From positions 1 to 64,000 of the forward strand of contig JAZQCM010000033.1 of assembly GCA_045546275.1 (NCBI GenBank): DNA of 64,000 nt, read 5' to 3'. The stretch comes from RGIG1927 sp045546275. Its GTDB lineage: Bacteria > Bacillota > Clostridia > UMGS1883. How positions within the stretch are numbered: position 1 is the stretch's first letter; every line of letters starts with the position of its first letter. The notes beneath the pieces are model-generated. The model had not been told where the DNA came from. It worked only from the letters and a program-made list of their open reading frames with translations, and did no database searches. Made by a program: the position numbers and the translations under genes. Below, piece after piece: positions 16,942 through 25,977 of the stretch.

Positions 16942-19900
16942 TTACATTTTGCTGTAGTCGAATACGATTGTGTATGTTCCGTCACCGTTATCTGTAATTG
17001 TTGTAACAGGACTAACCTTAGAATTATTGTTATTAATTCTTACATATTCGTTAAAGAGTTTAACATCAATTACCGACTGACCAACTGCAGTAAGAGTAAC
17101 TGTGTACTTACCGCCACTGTATGTTGTTTCGCCAACTGTGAAGAATGCTTCGCCTGTGTAAGCACCACTTAATTCACCTGTACGTGCCGTAAGAGTTGCA
17201 GTTTCACTATTATCGGAAAGTGTAAGACGAACACCTGTCTGGTTCACATAAGCGTTCAAAACTTTAAGAAGTCTGCCGCTTATTTCCGCATTATAGTCAG
17301 TGTCTGTTTCGTCCTTATCCTGACCGTAGTCGCCACCTTGGTAGCCCTTTGTAAGAAGACCGGATGCCACCTGGTAAATACTTCTTGTAACCGGAGTTCC
17401 GTAGTAAACATCTTCGCCAATCTTTACATAAGGAGTAGATGTGAACTTACGGTTGTAGTTACCTTCTGCAAGGTTTGTGATTGCACTTGTAAACACTTCG
17501 TCTGCTACCTGCCACTGTGTTGCCTTTATTACAACAGGAGCGGCGGAGCTACCCTCTGCTGTAATTTCAACACCAAATTCCATTGTAACGCCTTCAGTTG
17601 TGAGAGAAGCAAGAGTATCCATACGGTCAATTGTTGTGATGAAACGAAGACCGCTGCCACTTGCAACCTTGCCGTTTTCGTCAACACCGTCACCAATTCT
17701 TACCTGTGCACCGTCAACCATGTCGGCACCAAGTGCGTAGTAAGGAACAAAGCTTGTGTCGGAAGTGATATCAGCCACGCTACCGGGCTTATAAACCAGT
17801 GTTGTTTCTTCCTTATGGTATGCAATTGCATTATCATTTGAAGGAAGTGTGTATGTGCCGTAGGAAACCGTGCTTTCACCGTTAACAGTTACTGTGTGAC
17901 CTGTTACGATTGCCATGTCTTTGCCTGCAATACCGTAAAGACCGCCCTGTGCGTTACCAATAATTACAACATCACCATTTGCTGCTGCAGTTGCAATCTT
18001 AGCGCCATCAAGCACGATTGTCTGTGTGCCAACGCCGTAGTTATCGGGGTTGATTGTTGCAACAAGGTTTTCATCTGTCAATACTGCTAAAAGTGCATTC
18101 TTGTCGTTAATACCAAGTGCTCTGTATTCACTGACGGGAAGAGCATAGAACTTAACGTTTCTGTAATCCTGGTTAAAGTTACTTCTTACAACGTTTGCAC
18201 TGAGTGCATAGTTTTCCTTGCCCTTTTCAGCACTAAGCACTGCAACACCAAGTCTGTCATTGTCCTGACCCCATGTGTATGCGGCAAAGTTCGTTTTACC
18301 GCTGTATACTGCAGCATCGTCAAGGTTGCCGGAATAAATGGAGTGCACACCGTTTTCAATTCTTGTGGAGTAAACGTTGCCCAATTTTTCAACTGTTATT
18401 GCTATTGAACCATTGTAAGGCACGGGAATTTCGCCTGTTACCGCCTCTGTAACTGCGTATTCGCCGTTACTTCCGCCATAAAGTGCGCCAACAACATTTG
18501 TGTAAAGTGTACCAACCATAAGCTTTACAACACCTGTGTCAACCTGCGTACCACCTGTTGTGTAGCTCATTGTTACACTAACAGGCACGTTACAGCTCTT
18601 AAGAATTTCAAGAAGCTCACCTGTGTTAACTGTTGCATCGTTAACCATAACTACAGGCAGTGTTGTGAGCCATGTGGGGTTGGTTTTAACCGCACCTGTA
18701 ATGAAGCTGTTGTCAGTTCCTGCCTGGTTAATAAGGTTACTTGTGGAACTGATTGCCTGCATTACGCGGTACATATTGGTAACTGTACCTGTTTGTGTGT
18801 ATGCATGGTCAACCTGTGCCTGAATGTAGGTATTTTCAAGAGCACTACTTGATACGCTTGCATCGCCCTTATCGTAGTTGGAATACATCTTACCGTTAAA
18901 TGCACCGCTGGTATCACCACGGAGGATAAAACTGCCAACTGAAGCGTTTGTTGCAACAGCTCTGCCAAAGAGTACAATAGCTGCCTTTTCGCCGTTATTT
19001 GTAAGATTACCATATGTAACCTGACTAAGGTCTGTAGAGTTATTAATTGTTACATAGTCATAAATGCCTGCTTCTGTAAGAAGGTTATTAAGGTCAACCC
19101 AAGATTGTGCCACACTGTCGCCTGAGGAACCTGCGGTGGAAGTGTTATCCCACATTTCCTGGAAGTCAAGCACAATAATTTCACCGGGATGAGCCTTTGC
19201 CCACTGACTGATTGTGTGAGCAATGGGTCTGAATTCGTCACTAAGCATACCGTGTGTTGTGTAGAACACGCCGTTTGTGTGGTTAACTGTTGTCCAACCT
19301 AAAAGGCCACCCTTAGCTGTTGTGTCAGAACGTGAAAGACGAATGTCAAAGTATCTCACACCGTAGTTAAGCATTGTAAGAGCGTCACCACTTTGTGCCT
19401 TACTCATGGGCGCCGCTGTGGAAGCAGAGGATACTGCATTTTTACTGCCACTGTCGCCTTGTGCTGTACCTGCCGCGTCAAACTTGGCATTAGAAGAAGA
19501 AATGTTAGCTGTAAATGCATCGTGTGCACCGAGCATGTTTAATGATACAAACTTTGTATCGTTTTTAACATTGTCAAAGAAGGGTGATTCTACTACTTCT
19601 TCGTAGTTAAGTGTTACCGTAGTGCCGGAAACTGTTTTGTTTTTAAACACGTATCCATCATAAGAAGGAATTTTAACATTGGGGTACACAACCTCGCTGT
19701 TATAACCCATCTTATCTGTTGTGCCTGTGTATGCACTGAAGGACTCAAGTGTTTCACCATTTGCAACCGCATTTACACTGTAGGTTTCAACGCTTGATGT
19801 AGCCGAATGAACCTTAATGTTTGAAAGTGAATATTCACCGCCACCATTTGTGCAAAGGTTTATTGAGTTAATCTTATCACTTACTGCACGGAAGCTTCTG

Positions 19901-22743
19901 CCTGTAACGGAGGCAATAATTGTTTTTGTGTTTGTATCGTAAACAGTTAAGTCGTAAGTATCAACAGATGCATCACCACGGATGAACATACGGTAAGTTG
20001 TACCCACCGTAATTGTGCCTATAACCTCGTCAACAGGCTGCGCCTTAAGACTACCTGACTGGTCGTTATTTGTACCAATACCAATCTGTCCTGCACCCCA
20101 GAGTGCGCCGTTGTTTGAAATGTAGAACCAGTTATTAGCCACATTTTCAGATACAAAGTCAAATTCCATGTAGAATTCATCACTAAGCTCTACCGGGAAA
20201 TTAAGCACATTACCGCTTCCTGCGGTTGTACTTGTTGCATCGTTAAGGGTAAATGTTTCGCTTAATACTGTTACAGTTGCTTCTGCCTTTATTGCAAGGC
20301 TGTCAATTGTACCATAAACTGTGTTTTCACCCACCTTAAGAGAGGATGTGTCCCATGAAGCTATTGTAACAGTTGTTGATGCACCTGCACCTGTCTTTGC
20401 ACCAAGTGTTACAGGAAGAACGGGTGCATTGTTTCCGATAACTGTCACTGCTACAGTATCAATAGTTGTAATAGCGTCAGTTGTGTATGTAATTTTAACT
20501 GTATCGGTCTGTCCTGCCACCGTGTAGCTTGCAGCATTTGTGTTGTCCTTGGAATACACATTGCCATTGTAGGTAATAGCCTCGGGAACAAGACTTGTAT
20601 CTGTAAGGTCAATAGTGCTTCCAATAATACCGTCAACTGTGACAGCGTCCTTAATTTCTGTGTTCTGGTTGGAAGAGTCAACAAACTTAATTGTTGTTGT
20701 GGCAGACTGTGAAGCATCTGCCTCAACCTTGTAAAGCTCAACGTCAGCCACGCCAACACTGCTCCAGCCTTCAAAGAATACCAGGTATTCCTGTGTGGCT
20801 GTAAATACGCCTGTTTGCTGTACCCATGTGTTATTTGTTCCAAAACCGCCGTTACCTACAAGGTCCAAGCCCTCTGTAGTAGGATTGTCGGACTGACCTA
20901 AGCCGTGCCACTGGTCGCCTGCCTTAACCCATAAGCTGTAGTAGTAAGTGTCACCTACAGTAATATCCCACGCCTGCTTGATGGAGTTTGTACTTGTTGC
21001 ATTACCATTACCTGAAGAAACTGCTGCTCTTACTGAACCCGAAGGCTTATCTGATGTGGAAACAGAGTAGTTTGTGGGAGGAGTTGCATTTGCACGGTTG
21101 TACCAACCATTCATACCATGCTCAAAGTTACCATTGGGCACAAGGTTATCACTTACAACGTTATAAACCATTGTGTCGGTATTAACTGTGTCACCGGTTG
21201 AAAGGTTGCCCCAGTTACTAAGTGCTGTCATTGCAACAGTTGTATTGTCACTCACACTCTGCGCCGGCGCATAATAAAGTGTATTTGTACCGTTTGCACG
21301 ATAGTAGAACTTATCAAAGTTTGCCTTTGTAACAGCACTGGTATTGATTGTCTGAGTTTTAGAATCAACAGTATTTCCATTTACAGTGTATGTAACTGTA
21401 ATGTCCTTATTTGTTGCCGCAGGTTCAATTTCGTAAATTTCAAAGTTACGAACACTAACCTGACCCCATTCAAACGCCCAGCCTAACTGGAACATAAAGT
21501 AACCGTCGCTGTTTGCTGTTGCAACAGTACTAAGCTTTGTCCAGGTGTTTGTTGCACTTATGTGTCGTCCTCGACCGATTCGAGTGTCCAGAACATGTGT
21601 CAGTGTGTTAATATCACCTGTTGTGCCGGGTCTCTTGTTTGCATAAACGTCGCCATCTTCACTTACCGCACCAAAGCCAACTACGTTCTGAATCCATGAG
21701 GAGGGAAGTGTTGTAGCCTTCATTTCAAAGCTTAAGTAATACTGCTTTCCGCTTTCCGCCTTAAGGTATGCGTCAACGTCACTGGCATCCTTCATCCAGC
21801 TTGTAAGAACAGCTGCCATGTAGTTTTCGTTTGCGTCACTCTTGAAGGGGTACTGCTCGCTGTTACTCATTGTTGTAACAGCAGGAGTTGTAACAGAAGC
21901 CATTTCGCTTTCTGTTGCAGCATTGTAGATAAAGTGCATATCGGTTGTGGATCTCCAACCGCCGCCTTCGTAAAGATAGGGTCTGTCGCTGAGAGGGTTG
22001 TGTACCGCATTTACATAACCACCCTGCCAGCCTGTAACGTAGGTATATGTGCCATCGTTTGTTGTTTCGCTTAAGTCACCGTTATAAATAAGGTTATCTG
22101 TAACAAGATCATAGCTTACACCGTTAACTGTTATCTGCTCACGCTTTTCCATAAGGTATGTGTATGTAACAGTCAAGCTGTTTGCGTTGGACGATGCCAC
22201 AAAGGTGGACGGATTGCTTGAATCCTTTGAATAAATGCTTGTTCCAAAGGTAATAGTTTGCGGAGCATAGTTGTTAACATTAATTGTTTCACCAATCTGG
22301 CTTGATACCATTACCTTAGATGCAATTTCCACGCCTTCTTCATTCACGAACGTAATTGTGGTTGTAGCGTCCATGTCAAAGTTAATTTCTGTAGATGCAG
22401 GCGCATCAACCTTTGTACCTCCCACGTACAAGTCGTACTGACCAATACGGTCATTTTCTGCCAATTTTAATGAATATGTAACAGAGTTACCGTCAACAAC
22501 CTTCTGGTCAATATAATGAATTTCGTCAGCAGTTGCAGTTACAATACTCACGCCTTTTTTAACAATTAAAAGGGTTGACTCCTGCGCTTCTTCAGGGCTG
22601 TTGTAGTTAACGGTAACCTGCACGGTTCTGTCACTATCTGTGCCAACAGCCGCAACCAGTGATGCAATGGTTGCCGCCGAGCTGCCGATTGCCATTGTAA
22701 AGACAAGCAAAACGCTTATCATCAATGATAATACTTTTTTCAT
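16942..22743 (-). CDS. Very large secreted multidomain protein with PI-PLC X-like core, bookend type
   Basis: 1933 residues. Signal peptide 1-23. N-terminal region (24-125) shared with the protein at 158-3238; MucBP-like strands; two CBM4/9-like modules (about 210-438 and 531-671, NLIYNGDL and NLVPNGNFEHG); MucBP/Ig-like segments (about 680-828); a LamG-like module (828-985); a PI-PLC X-like domain (about 1055-1380); and the shared C-terminal region (about 1670-1933, GLRFITT and INNNNSK). The PI-PLC residues are present: H1074-D1075 in LGAHDA, D1133 and R1135 in YFDIRL, H1164 in THGML. Such domains cleave phosphatidylinositol or glycosyl-PI anchors; the real substrate is unknown. Start at ATG 22743 (AGGAGG upstream), 16 nt after the second GH16 gene, gives a clean signal peptide; upstream in-frame codons overlap that gene. 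Confidence 0.82.
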   Translation of the reverse strand: MKKVLSLMISVLLVFTMAIGSSAATIASLVAAVGTDSDRTVQVTVNYNSPEEAQESTLLIVKKGVSIVTATADEIHYIDQKVVDGNSVTYSLKLAENDRIGQYDLYVGGTKVDAPASTEINFDMDATTTITFVNEEGVEIASKVMVSSQIGETINVNNYAPQTITFGTSIYSKDSSNPSTFVASSNANSLTVTYTYLMEKREQITVNGVSYDLVTDNLIYNGDLSETTNDGTYTYVTGWQGGYVNAVHNPLSDRPYLYEGGGWRSTTDMHFIYNAATESEMASVTTPAVTTMSNSEQYPFKSDANENYMAAVLTSWMKDASDVDAYLKAESGKQYYLSFEMKATTLPSSWIQNVVGFGAVSEDGDVYANKRPGTTGDINTLTHVLDTRIGRGRHISATNTWTKLSTVATANSDGYFMFQLGWAFEWGQVSVRNFEIYEIEPAATNKDITVTYTVNGNTVDSKTQTINTSAVTKANFDKFYYRANGTNTLYYAPAQSVSDNTTVAMTALSNWGNLSTGDTVNTDTMVYNVVSDNLVPNGNFEHGMNGWYNRANATPPTNYSVSTSDKPSGSVRAAVSSGNGNATSTNSIKQAWDITVGDTYYYSLWVKAGDQWHGLGQSDNPTTEGLDLVGNGGFGTNNTWVQQTGVFTATQEYLVFFEGWSSVGVADVELYKVEADASQSATTTIKFVDSSNQNTEIKDAVTVDGIIGSTIDLTDTSLVPEAITYNGNVYSKDNTNAASYTVAGQTDTVKITYTTDAITTIDTVAVTVIGNNAPVLPVTLGAKTGAGASTTVTIASWDTSSLKVGENTVYGTIDSLAIKAEATVTVLSETFTLNDATSTTAGSGNVLNFPVELSDEFYMEFDFVSENVANNWFYISNNGALWGAGQIGIGTNNDQSGSLKAQPVDEVIGTITVGTTYRMFIRGDASVDTYDLTVYDTNTKTIIASVTGRSFRAVSDKINSINLCTNGGGEYSLSNIKVHSATSSVETYSVNAVANGETLESFSAYTGTTDKMGYNSEVVYPNVKIPSYDGYVFKNKTVSGTTVTLNYEEVVESPFFDNVKNDTKFVSLNMLGAHDAFTANISSSNAKFDAAGTAQGDSGSKNAVSSASTAAPMSKAQSGDALTMLNYGVRYFDIRLSRSDTTAKGGLLGWTTVNHTNGVFYTTHGMLSDEFRPIAHTISQWAKAHPGEIIVLDFQEMWDNTSTAGSSGDSVAQSWVDLNNLLTEAGIYDYVTINNSTDLSQVTYGNLTNNGEKAAIVLFGRAVATNASVGSFILRGDTSGAFNGKMYSNYDKGDASVSSSALENTYIQAQVDHAYTQTGTVTNMYRVMQAISSTSNLINQAGTDNSFITGAVKTNPTWLTTLPVVMVNDATVNTGELLEILKSCNVPVSVTMSYTTGGTQVDTGVVKLMVGTLYTNVVGALYGGSNGEYAVTEAVTGEIPVPYNGSIAITVEKLGNVYSTRIENGVHSIYSGNLDDAAVYSGKTNFAAYTWGQDNDRLGVAVLSAEKGKENYALSANVVRSNFNQDYRNVKFYALPVSEYRALGINDKNALLAVLTDENLVATINPDNYGVGTQTIVLDGAKIATAAANGDVVIIGNAQGGLYGIAGKDMAIVTGHTVTVNGESTVSYGTYTLPSNDNAIAYHKEETTLVYKPGSVADITSDTSFVPYYALGADMVDGAQVRIGDGVDENGKVASGSGLRFITTIDRMDTLASLTTEGVTMEFGVEITAEGSSAAPVVIKATQWQVADEVFTSAITNLAEGNYNRKFTSTPYVKIGEDVYYGTPVTRSIYQVASGLLTKGYQGGDYGQDKDETDTDYNAEISGRLLKVLNAYVNQTGVRLTLSDNSETATLTARTGELSGAYTGEAFFTVGETTYSGGKYTVTLTAVGQSVIDVKLFNEYVRINNNNSKVSPVTTITDNGDGTYTIVFDYSKM

Positions 22744-22759
22744 ATTTTTCTCCTCCTGA

Positions 22760-25700
22760 TTAATACTGGAAACTTCTGACAAACTGGCAACGCAAGCCAT
22801 CCCATACCATTGTGTCGTCAGGTTCGTTTTCCCAACCGCCGATACCGGTATTAATTATAAGTCGCATATTTTTCTGGAAATTGAGCGACGTATCATTCTG
22901 CGTGCTTGCATACAAATTGCCGTTTAAGTAGAACTTAATGTAGTCATAGCCCCAATCCATGGACCATGTGTTATAGCTTGTTGCAATGTTTGTTCCGCTG
23001 GTTATCTTACCGAAGCGGTTATCACTGTCACCTTCACCATGAAGAGCAGTATGCCAAGCATTGTGACCGTATTTTGATGAAAGTGTTTCAAAAATATCAA
23101 TTTCAGGTGGCCACGAGTCTCTGCCTGTTAACCAGAATGCGTTCCAATAGCCAATGGGACTGTTGGGGTCCTTAAAGCGGCCTTCAACAAAGCATTGCTT
23201 GTTGTAAACCTTGTTCTGAATACTTACAACACCAACATATGCCTGCCACTTTTTCCAGTCGGTTCTTCCAAAGTCGCCGTTGTACTGCTTGCCTGTTTCG
23301 CCGTTTGCGTCGGTAGGCCAAGCATTTGAGTCAATCTTTGTTGCCTTAAGGTAAAGCTCACCGTTTTCAACTATAACATTATTCTTTGTAATAAGTGCCG
23401 TAAAGTTATAAGAATCGTTTGTGGGGTTGTTACTCTTCCAGGGGTAGTTGGTCCACCACTGGCTGTTTATGCTGTTACCATAGAAGTTATCACTCACATA
23501 TGCCGTGCCTTCGTTTCTCAGATAGAAGGTAGCCTGAGCGTCCGCCCATATCTTCCAGGGCTTTACGTCACCTGTGGCATAATCGCTTGTGGAGTCGTAT
23601 AAATATTTGTTTTCCATTGCATTGCCGTCAGAATTAACCGCCTGTAAATACGTGCGGTATTTGTAGGTACTGCCTGTGTAGTAGCCTACATTTGCACTCT
23701 CTTCCTTATAGAAGGTGGCATTTGCCAGAAAACTGCCTGTGTTTTCAAACTTTTTCAAGTAAAAAGCATCGCCATGCTCTGCAACAATAAAGTAACCAGG
23801 CATTGTAACCGCTTCAAAGCTTACACCTGTACCAATAAGACCACGGCGTTCAACAAAACGTGCAACAGCAGGGTTTTTGTTTGCCGCAACACTTATTACT
23901 CCATCTGAGCCATTGTGGTAAACATATCTTCCGTAGTAAGTATTGTTCGAAGTGGGGTAAGAGTCAAGTCTTGTTGCTTCCAGTCTCACAATACCATACG
24001 TGGGGTCAACGCCGCCTGACGCTCCTGTGTTTCTGTCAACTGAGCGAAGATTTAAGTCTGTTACTTTCATTTCTGTTTTAGCTCCTGCACCTGTGTTGAA
24101 CACAATTGTTGTAGGCGCTGTGTATGTCCATGCTCTGTTTCGTACCAGTTCAGCATCAGAATAAGAAAAATTCACAAGCTGTGTTTCTTCTGTTTCAGAG
24201 TCGGAAACTGTTACAAAGCAGGTTCTGTTTTTTGGTGAAACCACCATAGAGAAGCTCAGTTCCTCATCCTTATTAAAGGTGTTTTCGAAAAGGTTTGCCA
24301 TAGAGCCCTCGTTGAAATAATTGGAAACCATTTGCTTAATGGCAATTTTTTCACCGCTGTTGTCAAGCTTTATCTGCACGGCTGCGTGATTATCAAGATC
24401 CGCACCGCCTGTTGTTATGCCGTCAAGAAGGGAAATACCCGAAAAGAATGCACTGGTTTCTTCACCGTCGATGGTTGAAGGAATCGCCATTTTAAAGCTG
24501 ATTTCATAATCGCCGTTATTATCGGGAAGATTAAGCTCCTTTTGTGCAATCAAGCCACCTGCGCCTTCAACCGCTGTATCGCCGCCGTAGGCTTCAGCCT
24601 CGCTCACTCTTATCCAGCCGTTGTTTGAAGAGTCAACTCTTGCATAGAATGTTAATTTAATGTATCTTGCACTCACACTTGTAAAGTATGCTTTTTGAAC
24701 ATCGTCTGTGCTTTTTGCTGTTGTTTTGGGAACAACCTCTGTGTAAGAGGAATTGTTGGCACTTACCGCAACAGAATATGTGTAGGTTCTCGTTGAACCG
24801 TTACCAAAGCCAATACCAACGCTTGAAACCTTTTTAGAGCTTCCCAGGTCCAACACAAGTGTTGCGGGAGCAGCATCGGTAACGCCGGAAGCTGTCCAGA
24901 TTGTTGAAATGTCATTATCAAGCACATTTGTAGCCGCATTTGCACTTTCAGGCTCCTGACTTGCAGTAACAGAGCTTACTGTAAGCTTTTCACCGTCAAC
25001 AACTCCGTCACGGTCAACAGCGTCGTATAAAACCAATCCGCTATCATCCGCTTTTCCGTAAAGCTTTTCGCCCATAAGAGGAAGATAGTTTGTATATGTC
25101 ATTTCGTCCATGGCGCTTATGTGCCAGTCCTCTGCCATTTCATCGCTGGTCATGAGCATGTCACCTGTTGTGTCTTCAAAGCCGTAAATTGAAACTTCGT
25201 TAAGACCAACTGCACCATAAGCTACAATGCGGACATATCTTGCACGTACATTTGAAACAAAAACACTTTCCTGCGCTGTGGACACAGCACCGGAAATATC
25301 GGTAAAGTTTTCACCGTCTTCGCTTACCAGAACAGCAAAGGTTGAATTTTGCAAGTTAAAATCAACTGCCACATCGGTTATAAGATAATCTCCGCCTAAG
25401 TACATTGTTAAGCTGTCGTTTTCTTCAGCTGACCATTTGGTACTGCTATTTCCATCCACTGCGTTGGTTGCGTCAGATGTGTTCATAGTCCACACATCAC
25501 TTTCAGTGACGCTTATTTTTTCACCTGCAAGGCTTTGCACAATGTCGCACTCGTCGGTGGACATGCTTGCCACGGGAAGCATACCGCCTTCCCATATAAA
25601 AATCCTTGCAGTGCAATCCGAAACGTTAACATAATAACTTTCGTACACACGCTTGCCCGCTTCAACATCGATTGTGTATTTTTCAACACTCCTGAAGCTG

Positions 25701-25900
25701 GTATTTGTTTCGTAGGTGGCAACGTACACTGTAGCTGACTTTTTGCTTTCGCCAACATTTTTCAGTGCAACGGAAAAGACAGCTTCATTTCCTGCCTTTT
25801 TGCCCGAAAGCTCCACGCTCAGATCATCCGCCATTACCGGCAATGATATTAACGACACTATCATTACCAAGCACAAAATGGCTGATAAAACCTTTTTCAT
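22760..25900 (-). CDS. Secreted multimodular GH16 family endo-glycanase, second copy
   Basis: 1046 residues, paralogous to the GH16 protein at 3255-6797. Signal peptide 1-24; N-terminal beta domain; F5/8C domain about 130-245; one LamG-like module (about 245-590) that is split by a second F5/8C domain at about 304-440; a CBM42-like beta-trefoil (about 633-795, GVSFEAVTMPGYF and ATFY); and a C-terminal GH16 domain (about 800-1046). The catalytic ExDxxE motif is intact: E933-I-D935-I-F-E938. Both GH16 proteins end with the same VRSFQY/FRSFQY tail. It lacks the second LamG copy of its paralogue. First gene of a two-gene operon with the PI-PLC-like protein. Start ATG 25900 with GGAGG. Confidence 0.9.
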   Translation of the reverse strand: MKKVLSAILCLVMIVSLISLPVMADDLSVELSGKKAGNEAVFSVALKNVGESKKSATVYVATYETNTSFRSVEKYTIDVEAGKRVYESYYVNVSDCTARIFIWEGGMLPVASMSTDECDIVQSLAGEKISVTESDVWTMNTSDATNAVDGNSSTKWSAEENDSLTMYLGGDYLITDVAVDFNLQNSTFAVLVSEDGENFTDISGAVSTAQESVFVSNVRARYVRIVAYGAVGLNEVSIYGFEDTTGDMLMTSDEMAEDWHISAMDEMTYTNYLPLMGEKLYGKADDSGLVLYDAVDRDGVVDGEKLTVSSVTASQEPESANAATNVLDNDISTIWTASGVTDAAPATLVLDLGSSKKVSSVGIGFGNGSTRTYTYSVAVSANNSSYTEVVPKTTAKSTDDVQKAYFTSVSARYIKLTFYARVDSSNNGWIRVSEAEAYGGDTAVEGAGGLIAQKELNLPDNNGDYEISFKMAIPSTIDGEETSAFFSGISLLDGITTGGADLDNHAAVQIKLDNSGEKIAIKQMVSNYFNEGSMANLFENTFNKDEELSFSMVVSPKNRTCFVTVSDSETEETQLVNFSYSDAELVRNRAWTYTAPTTIVFNTGAGAKTEMKVTDLNLRSVDRNTGASGGVDPTYGIVRLEATRLDSYPTSNNTYYGRYVYHNGSDGVISVAANKNPAVARFVERRGLIGTGVSFEAVTMPGYFIVAEHGDAFYLKKFENTGSFLANATFYKEESANVGYYTGSTYKYRTYLQAVNSDGNAMENKYLYDSTSDYATGDVKPWKIWADAQATFYLRNEGTAYVSDNFYGNSINSQWWTNYPWKSNNPTNDSYNFTALITKNNVIVENGELYLKATKIDSNAWPTDANGETGKQYNGDFGRTDWKKWQAYVGVVSIQNKVYNKQCFVEGRFKDPNSPIGYWNAFWLTGRDSWPPEIDIFETLSSKYGHNAWHTALHGEGDSDNRFGKITSGTNIATSYNTWSMDWGYDYIKFYLNGNLYASTQNDTSLNFQKNMRLIINTGIGGWENEPDDTMVWDGLRCQFVRSFQY

Positions 25901-25918
25901 TTAAATTCCTCCAATTCC

Positions 25919-25933
25919 ATATATATATATATA
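25919..25933. repeat. Alternating AT run in the leader of the second GH16 gene
   Basis: A run of (AT)n just after the -10 box of the promoter, within the transcribed leader or initiation region. It is a slippage-prone simple repeat; no function can be assigned. Confidence 0.5.
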
Positions 25934-25934
25934 A

Positions 25935-25963
25935 ATTTTACTACTTTTTTAAAATCAAGTCAA
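25935..25963 (-). promoter_or_regulatory. Sigma-A-like promoter of the second GH16 cassette
   Basis: TTGACT, 17-nt spacer, TAAAAT on the minus strand. Same box design and spacing as the first GH16 cassette promoter (TTGACA/17/TAAAAT). Confidence 0.75.
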
Positions 25964-25977
25964 GTTTTTTCCTTATT

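Noticed and set aside
25919..25933. Phase-variable AT tract controlling the second GH16 cassette
   Set aside because: It lies downstream of the -10 box rather than in the spacer, so length changes would not alter promoter geometry; no evidence of variation is available.
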